Origin: Peteryoungia wuzhouensis
GTDB taxonomy: Bacteria; Pseudomonadota; Alphaproteobacteria; Rhizobiales; Rhizobiaceae
DNA: 64,000 nt
Reading direction: 5' to 3'
Assembly: GCF_003205195.1 (NCBI RefSeq)
Contig: NZ_QJRY01000004.1
Coordinates: 372,001-436,000, forward strand
How positions within the stretch are numbered: position 1 is the stretch's first letter; every line of letters begins with the position of its first letter. Of the stretch, positions 15,980 to 24,583 are shown in pieces. Below the pieces are notes generated by a model. It was not told where the DNA came from and searched no databases. It worked only from the letters and a program-made list of their open reading frames with translations. Both the position numbers and the translations under genes were made by a program.

Positions 15980-17890
15980 TCAGACGCCGACGGCGGCGCC
16001 ATCCTGGCGGCGGATCGCGACGACCGACGGGCGGGGCAGCTTGCCGTTGAAGTCCGGCCACAGCGTCGTTGCCTTGTCGAGCGTTTCGGCATCTTCGGCC
16101 GGATGCTGGACGGACACGAAGAGCGTCTTGCCGTCCGGCGTGAAGCAGGGGCCGGTCGCCTCGGCACCGGCCGGGCAGGTGAAGAGCAGCTTCGGCAGGC
16201 CGCGGGCCGGGCCTTCTGTGTCGATGCCGTAGATGCCGTCCGGCAGGCCAAAATCATTGGCACCATCGGTTGCGACCCAGAGACGCCCCTGAGGGTCGAA
16301 GCTGATATTGTCCGGGCAGACGAACCAGCCGTTTTCCGAGGTTTCCGGATGGAAGCTCGCCTTGGTCGCTTCGTCCTTGGGATTGCCGGCCAGCACGAAG
16401 AGGTCCCACTGGTAGACCTCTGCCGTATGGTCGGCATCCTTGCCGCGTCCGCCGGGCGGGATGAGTTCGACGATATGGCCCCAGAGGTTTTCAGGCCGGG
16501 TATTGGCGGGGTTGAGCTTGTCCTGCTCGCGCTTCTTGTTCTTCGTCATCACCGCGTAGACGCGACCGGTCACCGGATTGGTTTCGAAATCTTCCGGGCG
16601 GTCCATCGGGGTTGCGCCGACGGCATCAGCCGCAAGCCGTGTCTTCAGCAGCACGTCGGCCTGTGACGCGAAGCCGTTTTCGGCGGTCAGCGGACCTTGG
16701 CCATGAACCAGCGGCAGCCAGTGCAGCGTGCCATCGGTATCGAAACGGGCAACGGAGAGGACGCCCTTGTCGAGAATGTCCTTGGCCGTCTCCGGCTGCG
16801 CCGGGTCGAAGGCGGCTTCCGTGACAAAGCGGTAGGTGTATTCGAAATAGTCGTCGTCACCCATGTAAACGACGATCCGGCCGTCCTTGTTGTGCACGAC
16901 GGTCGAGGCCTCGTGGCTCATGCGGCCAAGGGCCGTGCGCTTGATCGGTGTCGATTGCGGATCGTAGGGATCGATCTCCACCACCCAGTCGAAGCGGTTC
17001 GGTTCGTTGGGCTCCTTGTCCATGTCGAAACGGTCATGGAAGCGGGCGCGGCCATACAAGTCCGAACCGTCGAAGCCATAGCGGTCGAGAACTGCGGCGA
17101 TCGGAGAGCCGGCTGTGCTGCCACCGAAGGTGTCGGAGGCCCCTTCTTCGCAGGTCAGCACGGTTCCCCAGGGGGTGACGCCGCCACCGCAATTGTAGTT
17201 GGTGCCCTTGACCGTCAGACCCTGCGGGTCTTCCTTGGTCTTGACGAGGTCGTGGCCGGCGACGGGGCCGGACAGCTGCATCTTCGTCTCGACTGTCAGG
17301 CGACGGTTGAACGGGCTGTCCTTGACCATGGCCCAGCGTCCGTTCTCGATCTTCACCTCGACAATCGAGTGGCCCATGGCGGCCATGCCGAAATCCACCT
17401 GTTCCTGCGTCATCATCTTGCCGGCATCGTCTTCGGTCATGCCGTCGAAAATCACGTTCGGCGAGATGTATTCGTTGTTGACGCAGAGAAGGCCGTGGTC
17501 GGCCGTGGCCGATCCCTTGGGCAGCGGCATGAAGGCGATGTAGTCGCAATTGTAGCCGAAGCGAACCAGCTGTTCGGCTGCCGAGGGCACTTCGCCGGAG
17601 AAATCGGCGACGTCGGCCGCAATCGGGTCGCCCCAACGCGCGACCACTTCCGCCGTGTAGCCGGGTGCCACGGCCATGTCCTTGTCGTAGACGCGCTTCA
17701 ATTCGCTGAAGCCGAGCGAGGAGGTTGCCGAGGCGGCAAAACTCTCTTCGGCGAAGAACGAGCCGACGAAGCCGGAACCGGCTGCGAGCGCGCCAAGGCT
17801 GGCGGCGCCGGAAAGAAAGGCCCGGCGCGAGGCGCGGGCCGCAATGACGTCACGAATGATGGGAGAAGAATTGCTGGGACAGTCCGCCAT
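15980..17890 (-). CDS. phoX: PhoX-family alkaline phosphatase, Tat-exported
   Basis: A 636-residue protein of the PhoX/DUF839 family: calcium- and iron-dependent periplasmic phosphatases acting on phosphate monoesters. The N-terminus has a twin-arginine signal (ASRRAFLSG followed by a hydrophobic stretch to about residue 52). Family landmarks are GYNCDYIAFMPLP, LCVNNEYISPNVIF, NCGGGVTPWGTVLTCEE, RMSHEASTV, YMGDDDYFEYTYRF and DNISFDPQGRLWVATDG. It is divergent from the DUF1989 gene. A half Pho-box-like CTGTCAC lies upstream on the minus strand (near 17947-17953), but a second good half is not seen. Confidence 0.92.
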   Translation of the reverse strand: MADCPSNSSPIIRDVIAARASRRAFLSGAASLGALAAGSGFVGSFFAEESFAASATSSLGFSELKRVYDKDMAVAPGYTAEVVARWGDPIAADVADFSGEVPSAAEQLVRFGYNCDYIAFMPLPKGSATADHGLLCVNNEYISPNVIFDGMTEDDAGKMMTQEQVDFGMAAMGHSIVEVKIENGRWAMVKDSPFNRRLTVETKMQLSGPVAGHDLVKTKEDPQGLTVKGTNYNCGGGVTPWGTVLTCEEGASDTFGGSTAGSPIAAVLDRYGFDGSDLYGRARFHDRFDMDKEPNEPNRFDWVVEIDPYDPQSTPIKRTALGRMSHEASTVVHNKDGRIVVYMGDDDYFEYTYRFVTEAAFDPAQPETAKDILDKGVLSVARFDTDGTLHWLPLVHGQGPLTAENGFASQADVLLKTRLAADAVGATPMDRPEDFETNPVTGRVYAVMTKNKKREQDKLNPANTRPENLWGHIVELIPPGGRGKDADHTAEVYQWDLFVLAGNPKDEATKASFHPETSENGWFVCPDNISFDPQGRLWVATDGANDFGLPDGIYGIDTEGPARGLPKLLFTCPAGAEATGPCFTPDGKTLFVSVQHPAEDAETLDKATTLWPDFNGKLPRPSVVAIRRQDGAAVGV

Positions 17891-18087
17891 GACTTTGCTC
17901 CTTGCAAATGTGGGGATCTTGGCGGCCCATTCTCTAGCAACTGTGTGTGACAGAACGTGTGGCCTGCTTGTTCCAGGCGATCATCGCGGTGCACGACCTC
18001 GTGGTGGGAGAAGCCGTGTTGTCAGCAGCGCGCGCTTCGGGCAACTTGCCGGGCGATTCCTCATTCTCGCGCCAATCGGAGCCTCCC

Positions 18088-18945
18088 ATGTCCCCCTTCA
18101 ACGCCACCATCCCCGTTCCCGCCGACGCGGCTGCCCGCCTGGCGGTGAAGCCGGTCGTGTGTTATCCGGTCGAGTCCCTGAAGGCGCCCGACATGAGCAT
18201 CCTGGAGCGGGCGCGGGCGACCATGGAAAAGGTCGGCGAAGTGATCGTTCCGCCGCGCGAAGGCAATACCTTCGAGGTGCCGAAAGGGCATTTCTTTCGC
18301 ATCGTCAGCATCGAGGGGCCGCAGGTGGGCGACCTCAACCTCTGGAACGCCAACGACCTCTCCGAGCGCTTCTTTTCCGGCAAGACGCGGGCGCTGCATG
18401 CCACCCATGTCACGACCGGCAACCGTCTCTGGAGCAACCTGCCGTCGCTGCGCCCCATGGCGACGATCAGCCATGATACGCTCGGCTGGTACGGTTTCGA
18501 CGAATTCGGCGGCGGGGTGCATGACGTGATCGGCACGCGCTGTGACCCCTATACCAACCGGCTGCTTTCGGGCGGCGACTATCACCATTGCTGCCATTCC
18601 AATCTCTGCCGGGCGCTTGCCCATCACACGGGCGCCGATATCAAGGCGGTCGAGCCGCATGTGCATGACGTGTTGAACGTCTTCATGTGCACCGGTTTCA
18701 CCCGTGACACGCAGCAGTATTTCATGAAGGCGAGCCCGGTACGCCCCGGCGATTTCCTCGAAATGTTCGCCGAAATCGATCTGCTCGGCGCGCTCTCGGC
18801 CTGCCCGGGCGGTGACTGCAGCACCAGCCATTCGAGCGATGAGGCGAAGTGCTATCCGCTCAAGGTGGAGATCTACCGGCCGGACATGGCGCTGCTGGCC
18901 GACTGGCCGTTTCCCGAGCGGAACGGCTATCAATTGAAGGTGTGA
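18088..18945 (+). CDS. DUF1989 / urea carboxylase-associated family protein
   Basis: A 285-residue protein of the DUF1989 family, often called urea carboxylase-associated protein. Conserved segments are GHFFRIVSIEGPQVGDLNLW, SNLPSLRPMATISHDTLGW, DVIGTRCDPYTN, the Cys/His-rich YHHCCHSNL and the Cys pair in CPGGDCS. These Cys and His residues could bind metal. The start is MSPFNAT at 18088, where family similarity begins. Relatives sit beside urea/guanidine carboxylase or allophanate hydrolase; neither is present here. Its place beside ureide genes suggests nitrogen-compound metabolism (inference). Confidence 0.82.
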   Translation: MSPFNATIPVPADAAARLAVKPVVCYPVESLKAPDMSILERARATMEKVGEVIVPPREGNTFEVPKGHFFRIVSIEGPQVGDLNLWNANDLSERFFSGKTRALHATHVTTGNRLWSNLPSLRPMATISHDTLGWYGFDEFGGGVHDVIGTRCDPYTNRLLSGGDYHHCCHSNLCRALAHHTGADIKAVEPHVHDVLNVFMCTGFTRDTQQYFMKASPVRPGDFLEMFAEIDLLGALSACPGGDCSTSHSSDEAKCYPLKVEIYRPDMALLADWPFPERNGYQLKV

Positions 18946-18948
18946 GGC

Positions 18949-20322
18949 TCAACGCCTGAGGCGATCGGCGATGAGAGCGAGGATGGGAAGGGCCGTGGCC
19001 GTCACGAAGGTGACGGTGAAGGCGTCCGCGACCAGCGCCGGAGCTGCCATAGCCAGTTCGACCACGCCGAGGTTATAGGCAAAGAGGCCCGACATCGCCG
19101 ATGCACCGGTGACAAAGCCGAGGTTGCGCGAAAGGCCGAGAAGGCCAGAAAGCACGCCCCTTTGATCTTCCGCCACCGTTTGCATGGTGACGGTATTGTT
19201 GGCGGCCAGGAAGATCTGGAAACCCGGCGTGAGCAGAACCAGAGCCAGGCCATACCCCCAGAGACCGAGGAGGCGTGGCAGGATCGCGAGAGCAACGAGG
19301 CCGACGATGATCTGCAGGAGGCCAAACGGCAACATGCGTGCCGCGCCGTAGCGGTCGGTCAGGCGACCGGACGGCACCCCTGAAAGCGCAGAGGTCAGCG
19401 GCCCGATGGCCATCACAAGTCCGATCAAGGAGTCACCAAGCCCGAGGCCGAGCGACAGCATGTAGGGCCCGACCACCAGGGTCGACATCATGACGGTGGT
19501 GACAAGGAGGTTCATGGCCAGGGAAAGACCGATCCGCCGGTCGCCGACGAGGGCGATGGGCACGAGCGGACTTGCCGCCGCCTTCTGGCGCCAGACAAAC
19601 AACGCGATCAGAACCGCCGTGATCGTGAGGAGCCCCCTGGCATCCAAAGCGCCATTCCCCGCCGTCATCGACAACGCGTAGGTCGAGAGCGCCAGCGCCA
19701 ACAGCAGGCTGCCCAGCCAATCGATCGATCCGGACGCGCTCTTCGCGCTGCGGGTCGGTCTGGCAAAGGTGGCGATGGCCAGTATCAAGAGCATCAGGCC
19801 AAGAAGCCCGACCGCCAGAAAGCCCGCATTCCAGCCGTATCGCTCGATCGTCAGGCCTCCAAGCGATGGGCCCAGTGCCGTGCCCACGGCCGACATCGTG
19901 CCGAGCAGGCCCATGGCCGAGCCTGTCTTCTCCTTTGCGACGACCGTGCGGATCATCGAGACCGGCAAGGCCATCAGCACCGCGCCGCCAAGCCCCTGGA
20001 AAATGCGGGCGGCGATCAGGCAGGAGAGGGACGGGGCGAGGGCGCAGGCAAGCGATGCCAGCGCAAAGACCGTAAGACCGAGGATCAGGACGCGGGTCTG
20101 GCCGATGATGTCGGCCAGTCTGCCGAGCACGACGATGCTGGCGGTGACGGCAACGAGGTAGGCGATGATGACCCACTGTACCGACTGGATGGGGGCGGCG
20201 AAGGCTTTCGCCAGGGCAGGCAGGGCAACCGTTGCCAGGCTGATGCCGAGCGAACCGACAAGCATGCTGCCGGCAAGAACGACAAGTGCAGGATTTTTGG
20301 CCGCGGCAGAAGGGAATTTCAT
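18949..20322 (-). CDS. MFS drug-efflux type transporter
   Basis: An inner-membrane transporter of 457 residues with about 12-14 hydrophobic helices, of the DHA2/QacA-like type. The motif-A loop GRLADIIGQTRVLILG follows helix 2, and the motif-C-like segment GLLGTMSAVGTALGPSLGG is in helix 5. The start MKFPSAAA at 20322 is used rather than an upstream ATG, because the longer version would cross the MerR-type promoter. It is divergent from a MerR regulator whose probable operator overlaps this gene's promoter, so inducible efflux of a hydrophobic toxicant is the likely role. Confidence 0.88.
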   Translation of the reverse strand: MKFPSAAAKNPALVVLAGSMLVGSLGISLATVALPALAKAFAAPIQSVQWVIIAYLVAVTASIVVLGRLADIIGQTRVLILGLTVFALASLACALAPSLSCLIAARIFQGLGGAVLMALPVSMIRTVVAKEKTGSAMGLLGTMSAVGTALGPSLGGLTIERYGWNAGFLAVGLLGLMLLILAIATFARPTRSAKSASGSIDWLGSLLLALALSTYALSMTAGNGALDARGLLTITAVLIALFVWRQKAAASPLVPIALVGDRRIGLSLAMNLLVTTVMMSTLVVGPYMLSLGLGLGDSLIGLVMAIGPLTSALSGVPSGRLTDRYGAARMLPFGLLQIIVGLVALAILPRLLGLWGYGLALVLLTPGFQIFLAANNTVTMQTVAEDQRGVLSGLLGLSRNLGFVTGASAMSGLFAYNLGVVELAMAAPALVADAFTVTFVTATALPILALIADRLRR

Positions 20323-20357
20323 GATGTTTCTCGTTGTCTCGTGGAAGGGAGACAGAT

Positions 20358-20388
20358 AGCCTGCCACTTCAAGTCAACTTGAGGTCAA
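20358..20388 (-). promoter_or_regulatory. MerR-type promoter with dyad operator
   Basis: On the minus strand a -35-like TTGACC (20383-20388) is followed by a long spacer of about 19 bases that carries the dyad CCTCAAGT-TG-ACTTGAAG (20367-20384), then a weak -10 near 20358-20363. This over-long spacer with a CTCAAGT/ACTTGA(G/A)G palindrome is the hallmark of MerR-family activation. It would drive the MFS gene. Confidence 0.78.
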
Positions 20389-20390
20389 GG

Positions 20391-20876
20391 ATGAAATTGC
20401 TCGATATCGGCGAACTGGCGCGCAGGGCCGGCGTCTCCGCTGCGACGTTGCGCTACTACGAGGAGGTGGGGCTTGTCCGGTCGGTCGCCCGACACGGGCT
20501 TCGCCGCCAGTTCGAGCCGCGCGCCCTCATGCAACTGTCGCTGATCGCGCTTGGCAAGACGGCGGGTTTTTCGCTGGAAGAGATGCGGGGCATGTTCGGT
20601 CCCGACGGTCTGCCGGAGCTGTCGCGGTTGACCCTGCATGGCAAGGCCGACCAGCTGGACGCGCAGATCCGCAAGCTGACGACGCTTCGAAATGCCCTGC
20701 GGCATGTGGCCGATTGCAAGGCGGAATCGCATATGGACTGCCCGAAGTTCCAGCGCCTGCTGCGGGTATCCTCGACCACCCGCCAGAAGACGCCCAAAGC
20801 CGTCGCGGTACCGGAAGGCGCCGGCACCGCGATTTATTGCCAACCCGTCACGCCCCAACCTGGGCGCCGGAGCTGA
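20391..20876 (+). CDS. MerR-family transcriptional regulator
   Basis: A 161-residue regulator. The N-terminal MerR helix-turn-helix is complete: LLDIGELARRAGVSAATLRYYEEVGLV, then RRQFEPRALMQLSLIALGKTAGFSLEEM (each given here as recognised segments). A coiled-coil dimerisation helix follows (about 85-110), then a short effector region with Cys residues in VADCKAESHMDCPKF. The Cys spacing is not the SoxR [2Fe-2S] pattern, so an organic effector or thiol chemistry is more likely. ATG at 20391 follows GAGG with six-base spacing, directly abutting the dyad operator. The regulated target is the divergent MFS gene. Confidence 0.88.
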   Translation: MKLLDIGELARRAGVSAATLRYYEEVGLVRSVARHGLRRQFEPRALMQLSLIALGKTAGFSLEEMRGMFGPDGLPELSRLTLHGKADQLDAQIRKLTTLRNALRHVADCKAESHMDCPKFQRLLRVSSTTRQKTPKAVAVPEGAGTAIYCQPVTPQPGRRS

Positions 20877-21168
20877 AGACGCTCACTCCTTGGCGAGGCG
20901 CGCCATGTCGATGACGGAAGGATTGCGGACATCGCCTGGCTATCGTGTGACCTATCCTTTCGAAATCTCGGGAGATTGTGCTCCTGAGATCAGCCGATCG
21001 AGGCTTGCTGCCAGCCGTCGAGTTCGGTCCGGGGTCGATATCAACTCCCTCAGACGGAAACTCGACAAGCGTCTGGGGCTCGGCTACTCCTTGTGCTGAC
21101 TGCTTCGCGGCAGCCCTTACCTGCCGTGGCGTCTTTGCTCCGGCCTTACATGATACTGGATTGATGGC
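20877..21168. other. Intergenic stretch, no recognisable gene
   Basis: 292 bases between merR and uraD. A 64-codon frame from 20905 exists, but I recognise nothing in it on either strand and see no ribosome site. It may be degraded sequence. No clear promoter is evident ahead of uraD. Confidence 0.4.
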
Positions 21169-21666
21169 ATGGACAGAGCAGACTTCGTTCAGCGTTTCGG
21201 CGGCGTGTTCGAGCATTCTCCCTTCATTGCCGAGCGGGCCTTCGATGCCGGCATGATTGCCGAACCGCTCACCGCGCTCGACGTGCATGATGCGCTGGCG
21301 ATGATCTTCCGGACCGCGAGCGCGGACGAGCGGCTTGGCGTCTTGAGGGCGCATCCGGATCTTGCCGGCAAGCTTGCCATTGCCGGTGGATTGACCGAGG
21401 ACAGCGCGCGCGAACAGGCCGGTGCCGGGCTCGATCGGCTGTCGGCTGACGAGCATGCCCGCTTCACTGAACTGAATACGGCCTATGTCGAAAAGTTCGG
21501 CTTTCCCTTCATCATCGCGGTCAGGGGGCTCACCAAGGACGACATTCTCGCGGCCTTCGAGACGCGCATCAACAATTCCAGAGATCAGGAACTCGACACC
21601 GCCTGCCAGCAGGTGGAGAAAATCGCCCGGCTTCGCCTCGAAAGCCTTCTTCCGGAGACCCACTGA
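21169..21666 (+). CDS. uraD: OHCU decarboxylase
   Basis: A 165-residue cytoplasmic enzyme that decarboxylates 2-oxo-4-hydroxy-4-carboxy-5-ureidoimidazoline to (S)-allantoin, the third step after urate oxidation. Characteristic motifs are the all-helical opening FVQRFGGVFEHSPFIAERAF, the catalytic-His segment LRAHPDLAGKLA, LTEDSAREQAGAGLD, and the substrate-binding EKFGFPFIIAVRG. It is one base ahead of the allantoicase gene, so the two form an operon. The other two urate-route genes, uraH and puuD, are elsewhere in the window. Confidence 0.94.
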   Translation: MDRADFVQRFGGVFEHSPFIAERAFDAGMIAEPLTALDVHDALAMIFRTASADERLGVLRAHPDLAGKLAIAGGLTEDSAREQAGAGLDRLSADEHARFTELNTAYVEKFGFPFIIAVRGLTKDDILAAFETRINNSRDQELDTACQQVEKIARLRLESLLPETH

Positions 21667-21667
21667 C

Positions 21668-22690
21668 ATGCTCGACATCTCGACCGTCGCACTGCCCGAT
21701 TTTGCGGCCGGTGCCGTCAATCTCGCCTCGGCCCGGCTCGGTGCGCGGGGGCTCTCGACCTCCGACGAGTTCTTCGCGCCGGTGTCGCGCATGCTGAACG
21801 ATGATCCCGCGAGTTTCGACCCCGACCTTTACGACGACAACGGCAAATACATGGATGGCTGGGAAAGCCGGCGCAAGCGCGTGCCGGGCCATGACTGGGC
21901 GATCGTCAGGCTCGCCATGCCGGGCCGGATCTTCGGTTTCGATGTCGACACACGCTATTTTACCGGAAACTATCCGCCGCATGGCTCGATCGAGGCGGCC
22001 TTTGTCGAAGACGGCGATCCGACCGATCAGACGGTCTGGACGGAACTCGTGGCGAAATCGCCGCTCGGCGCCTCCGCGCAGCACTTCTTTGCCAATGCCG
22101 ACACGTCCAAGGTCTGGACGCATCTGCGTCTCAACATCTACCCGGATGGCGGTGTGGCGCGGTTGCGCGTCTATGGCGCCGCCCATTTCGACTGGTCGAA
22201 GGTGGGGGCGACGGAGGAGATCGACCTCGCCTATATCTTCCACGGCGCGAAATCGCTTGCCTGGTCGGATGCGCATTACGGTCATCCCGACAAGATCCTG
22301 TCGCCGGGGCGCGGCATCAACATGGGCGATGGCTGGGAAACCAAGCGTCGCCGCGGCCCAGGGCATGACTGGGCGATCATCCGGCTCGGCCATGCCGGGG
22401 TGATCAATCGCGTGCTGATCGACACCCATTTCTTCAAGGGCAATTATCCCGATACCTGCGAACTGCTCGGCGCCTATCTGCCGGAGGCCGGCGATACGTT
22501 CAGCGCGGGGGAAATCGCGGCGTCCGAACAGTGGAAGCCTGTTCTGCCGCGGCAGAAGATGCAGATGGATGCCGAGCATCTCTACGAGGGCGATCAGGTG
22601 CAGAAGATCGGTCCGGTCACCCATGTGCGCATTGCCATGCATCCGGATGGCGGCGTGATGCGGTTGCGCCTCTTCGGCACCAAGGCTTAA
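21668..22690 (+). CDS. alc: Allantoicase
   Basis: A 340-residue enzyme hydrolysing allantoate to ureidoglycolate plus urea. The typical internal duplication is visible: GKYMDGWESRRKR/PGHDWAIVRL in the first half and INMGDGWETKRRR/PGHDWAIIRLG in the second, each followed by a VDTRYFTGNYPP- or IDTHFFKGNYPD-type strand and a jelly-roll ending (HPDGGVMRLRLFG). ATG at 21668 follows the uraD stop by one base. It works after PuuE and before AllA. Confidence 0.94.
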   Translation: MLDISTVALPDFAAGAVNLASARLGARGLSTSDEFFAPVSRMLNDDPASFDPDLYDDNGKYMDGWESRRKRVPGHDWAIVRLAMPGRIFGFDVDTRYFTGNYPPHGSIEAAFVEDGDPTDQTVWTELVAKSPLGASAQHFFANADTSKVWTHLRLNIYPDGGVARLRVYGAAHFDWSKVGATEEIDLAYIFHGAKSLAWSDAHYGHPDKILSPGRGINMGDGWETKRRRGPGHDWAIIRLGHAGVINRVLIDTHFFKGNYPDTCELLGAYLPEAGDTFSAGEIAASEQWKPVLPRQKMQMDAEHLYEGDQVQKIGPVTHVRIAMHPDGGVMRLRLFGTKA

Positions 22691-22703
22691 GTCGTCTGTT
22701 TTG

Positions 22704-22752
22704 ACGCCATTCCGGACGCAAAACCGGTTCCCGCTTTTGCTGGAATTGCTCT
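22704..22752 (-). repeat. Dispersed intergenic repeat, partial inverted copy
   Basis: Read on the minus strand it gives AGAGCAATTCCAGCAAAAGC then GGTTTTGCGTCCGGAATGGC, closely matching the first half of the copies at 11989-12095 and 57442-57549. It lies just after alc. Confidence 0.75.
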
Positions 22753-22758
22753 GAAAAC

Positions 22759-22783
22759 GAAAAGAGCGGGCAAGGGCCCGCTC
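22759..22783 (-). terminator. Rho-independent terminator for the DUF2735 gene
   Basis: On the minus strand a perfect 8-base stem (GAGCGGGC / GCCCGCTC) with a 4-base loop is followed by TTTT. It lies about 57 bases past the DUF2735 stop. On the plus strand the hairpin also follows alc but without an immediate T-tract. Confidence 0.75.
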
Positions 22784-22840
22784 GTCGCATGCTTTTCGCC
22801 GTCCGCAATGCGGGCGGCTTTCTTGTTTGCCTTGACGGCC

Positions 22841-23020
22841 TTACTGCTTCGGCGCCCGTTCGGCCTCGCGGATCGCTTCCTCGTGATACCAGCTTGCCGA
22901 ACCGCTCTCGTAGATCACGGGTTTCGGCGTCTGGCGCTCACGCATGGCGTTGAGCCGGGCCAGGTCACGCACCGGGAATTCGTAGATCTTCGCCGATTCC
23001 CGAACCATGTTCGTTGTCAT
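22841..23020 (-). CDS. DUF2735 small protein
   Basis: A 59-residue protein translating as MTTNMVRESAKIYEFPVRDL and ending EEAIREAERAPKQ. It matches the DUF2735 family of short rhizobial proteins commonly encoded beside glnII. A good ribosome site (GAGAGGTAG) lies about 6 bases before the ATG. It is divergent from glnII across 396 bases, and the NtrC-like site in between is nearer to this gene, so joint nitrogen control is plausible. The function is unknown. Confidence 0.85.
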   Translation of the reverse strand: MTTNMVRESAKIYEFPVRDLARLNAMRERQTPKPVIYESGSASWYHEEAIREAERAPKQ

Positions 23021-23086
23021 GCTACTACCTCTCGTTTCACCGAGTGTTGTCTCGATGCTCCATCCCTAACACGTCTAAAAATCAAA

Positions 23087-23103
23087 TGCACACGAAAAGT
23101 GCA
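23087..23103. promoter_or_regulatory. Probable NtrC binding site
   Basis: A 17-base palindromic site, TGCAC-N7-GTGCA, matches the core of the NtrC consensus (TGCACC-N5-GGTGCA). It is about 230 bases upstream of the sigma-54 promoter of glnII and 67 bases upstream of the DUF2735 start. Confidence 0.7.
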
Positions 23104-23317
23104 AAATGCCTAAAATATGGGCACATATGGCGCAGAAAAAGTGATGAATTTAAAATCATCACAGTGCATTTCTGGTCTTTTCCCTCTCGGAAACCCCTGA
23201 TGGCGTCCGAAGGTTCCGTCATTATGTCGCAGGGTATTTAAGAAAACCCTTTTGCTGTCCGGTTTTTCGGGGCCGATCCTGCGAAAATTGCCATCCGTTG
23301 CGGTGGTCGCCGCAAAC

Positions 23318-23333
23318 TGGCACGCTTCCTGCA
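23318..23333 (+). promoter_or_regulatory. Sigma-54 (RpoN) promoter of glnII
   Basis: TGGCACGCTTCCTGCA matches the -24/-12 consensus TGGCACR-N4-TTGCA with one mismatch in the -12 box and correct spacing. It lies 83 bases before the glnII ATG. The rest of the 396-base region 23021-23416 holds the NtrC-like site and an AT-rich segment but no gene. Confidence 0.82.
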
Positions 23334-23416
23334 TTTTATCTCGCGACTCCCGGGCAAGCCGGAGAATCACCCCTCTGTTGCGCTCATGAATGGCGCGAGA
23401 CTGAAGAGAGAGCACC

Positions 23417-24457
23417 ATGACCAAGTTTAAGCTCGAGTACATCTGGCTCGATGGCTACAAGCCGGTAGCGAACCTGCGTGGCAAGACGCAGATCAAGGAA
23501 TTCGACAGCTTCCCGACCCTGGAACAGCTGCCGCTCTGGGGCTTTGACGGCTCCTCGACGATGCAGGCCGAAGGCCACTCGTCGGATTGCGTGCTGAAGC
23601 CCGTCGCCATCTATCCTGATCCGGCTCGCACCAACGGCGCTCTCGTCATGTGCGAAGTCATGATGCCCGACGGCGTCACCCCGCATCCGTCCAACAGCCG
23701 CGCCACGATCCTCGACGACGAAGGCGCCTGGTTCGGTTTCGAGCAGGAATACTTCTTCTACGAAAACGGCCGTCCGCTCGGCTTCCCGGAGCAGGGCTAC
23801 CCGGCGCCGCAGGGCCCGTACTACACCGGCGTCGGCTACAAGAATGTCGGCTCGGTCGCTCGCGAAATCGTCGAAGAGCATCTTGACCTCTGCCTCGAAG
23901 CCGGCATCAACCACGAAGGCATCAATGCCGAAGTGGCCAAGGGCCAGTGGGAATTCCAGGTATTCGGCAAGGGCTCCAAGAAGGCCGCCGACCAGATCTG
24001 GATCGCCCGCTACCTGCTGCTCCGCCTCTGCGAAAAGTACGGCATCGACGTCGAATTCCATTGCAAGCCGCTCGGCGACACCGACTGGAACGGCTCGGGC
24101 ATGCATTGCAACTTCTCCACCCAGTTCATGCGCGAAGTGGGCGGCAAGGAGTATTTCGAAGCCCTCATGGCGGCCTTCGGCAAGAACTGGGAAGAGCATA
24201 TCGCTGTCTACGGTCCGGACAACCATCTGCGCCTGACCGGCAAGCACGAAACGGCTCCGTGGAACAAGTTCTCCTACGGCGTTGCCGACCGTGGCGCCTC
24301 GATCCGCGTTCCGCATTCCTTCGTCAACAACGGCTACAAGGGTTACCTGGAAGACCGTCGCCCGAACTCCCAGGGCTGCCCCTACCAGATAGCTTCCGTC
24401 GTCCTGAAGACGATCGCCGAAGTGCCGACGGCCGATTACGCCAAGTCTGCCGCCTGA
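23417..24457 (+). CDS. glnII: Glutamine synthetase type II
   Basis: A 346-residue eukaryotic-like glutamine synthetase that condenses glutamate and ammonium with ATP. Landmarks are the start TKFKLEYIWLDGYKPVANLR, the beta-grasp LWGFDGSSTMQAEG, the metal-binding FGFEQEYFFYE, PQGPYYTGVG, the GINAEVAKGQWEFQ loop, MHCNFST, and RGASIRVPH. The length fits type II enzymes (about 330-370). Its high-frequency codon choice suggests strong expression. A sigma-54 promoter and an NtrC site lie upstream, matching nitrogen-limitation control known for glnII in rhizobia. Confidence 0.96.
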   Translation: MTKFKLEYIWLDGYKPVANLRGKTQIKEFDSFPTLEQLPLWGFDGSSTMQAEGHSSDCVLKPVAIYPDPARTNGALVMCEVMMPDGVTPHPSNSRATILDDEGAWFGFEQEYFFYENGRPLGFPEQGYPAPQGPYYTGVGYKNVGSVAREIVEEHLDLCLEAGINHEGINAEVAKGQWEFQVFGKGSKKAADQIWIARYLLLRLCEKYGIDVEFHCKPLGDTDWNGSGMHCNFSTQFMREVGGKEYFEALMAAFGKNWEEHIAVYGPDNHLRLTGKHETAPWNKFSYGVADRGASIRVPHSFVNNGYKGYLEDRRPNSQGCPYQIASVVLKTIAEVPTADYAKSAA

Positions 24458-24482
24458 TTTCAGGCTGAGGCTTAAAGATTGC

Positions 24483-24511
24483 AGCGCCGGTGGAAACGCC
24501 GGCGCTGTTTT
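24483..24511 (+). terminator. Rho-independent terminator after glnII
   Basis: A perfect 8-base stem AGCGCCGG / CCGGCGCT with an 8-base loop is followed by GTTTT, 25 bases past the glnII stop. Confidence 0.78.
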
Positions 24512-24583
24512 CGTTTGGGGCATGGTCTCGCCGCTTTCTCCCGCTTCGCGTTTGTTCTATGATTGCGGTCCAGGAGATGGAGC

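Noticed and set aside
23121..23133. GCACATATGGCGC as a second NtrC site
   Set aside because: The half-site spacing is five rather than seven bases and one half is mismatched.
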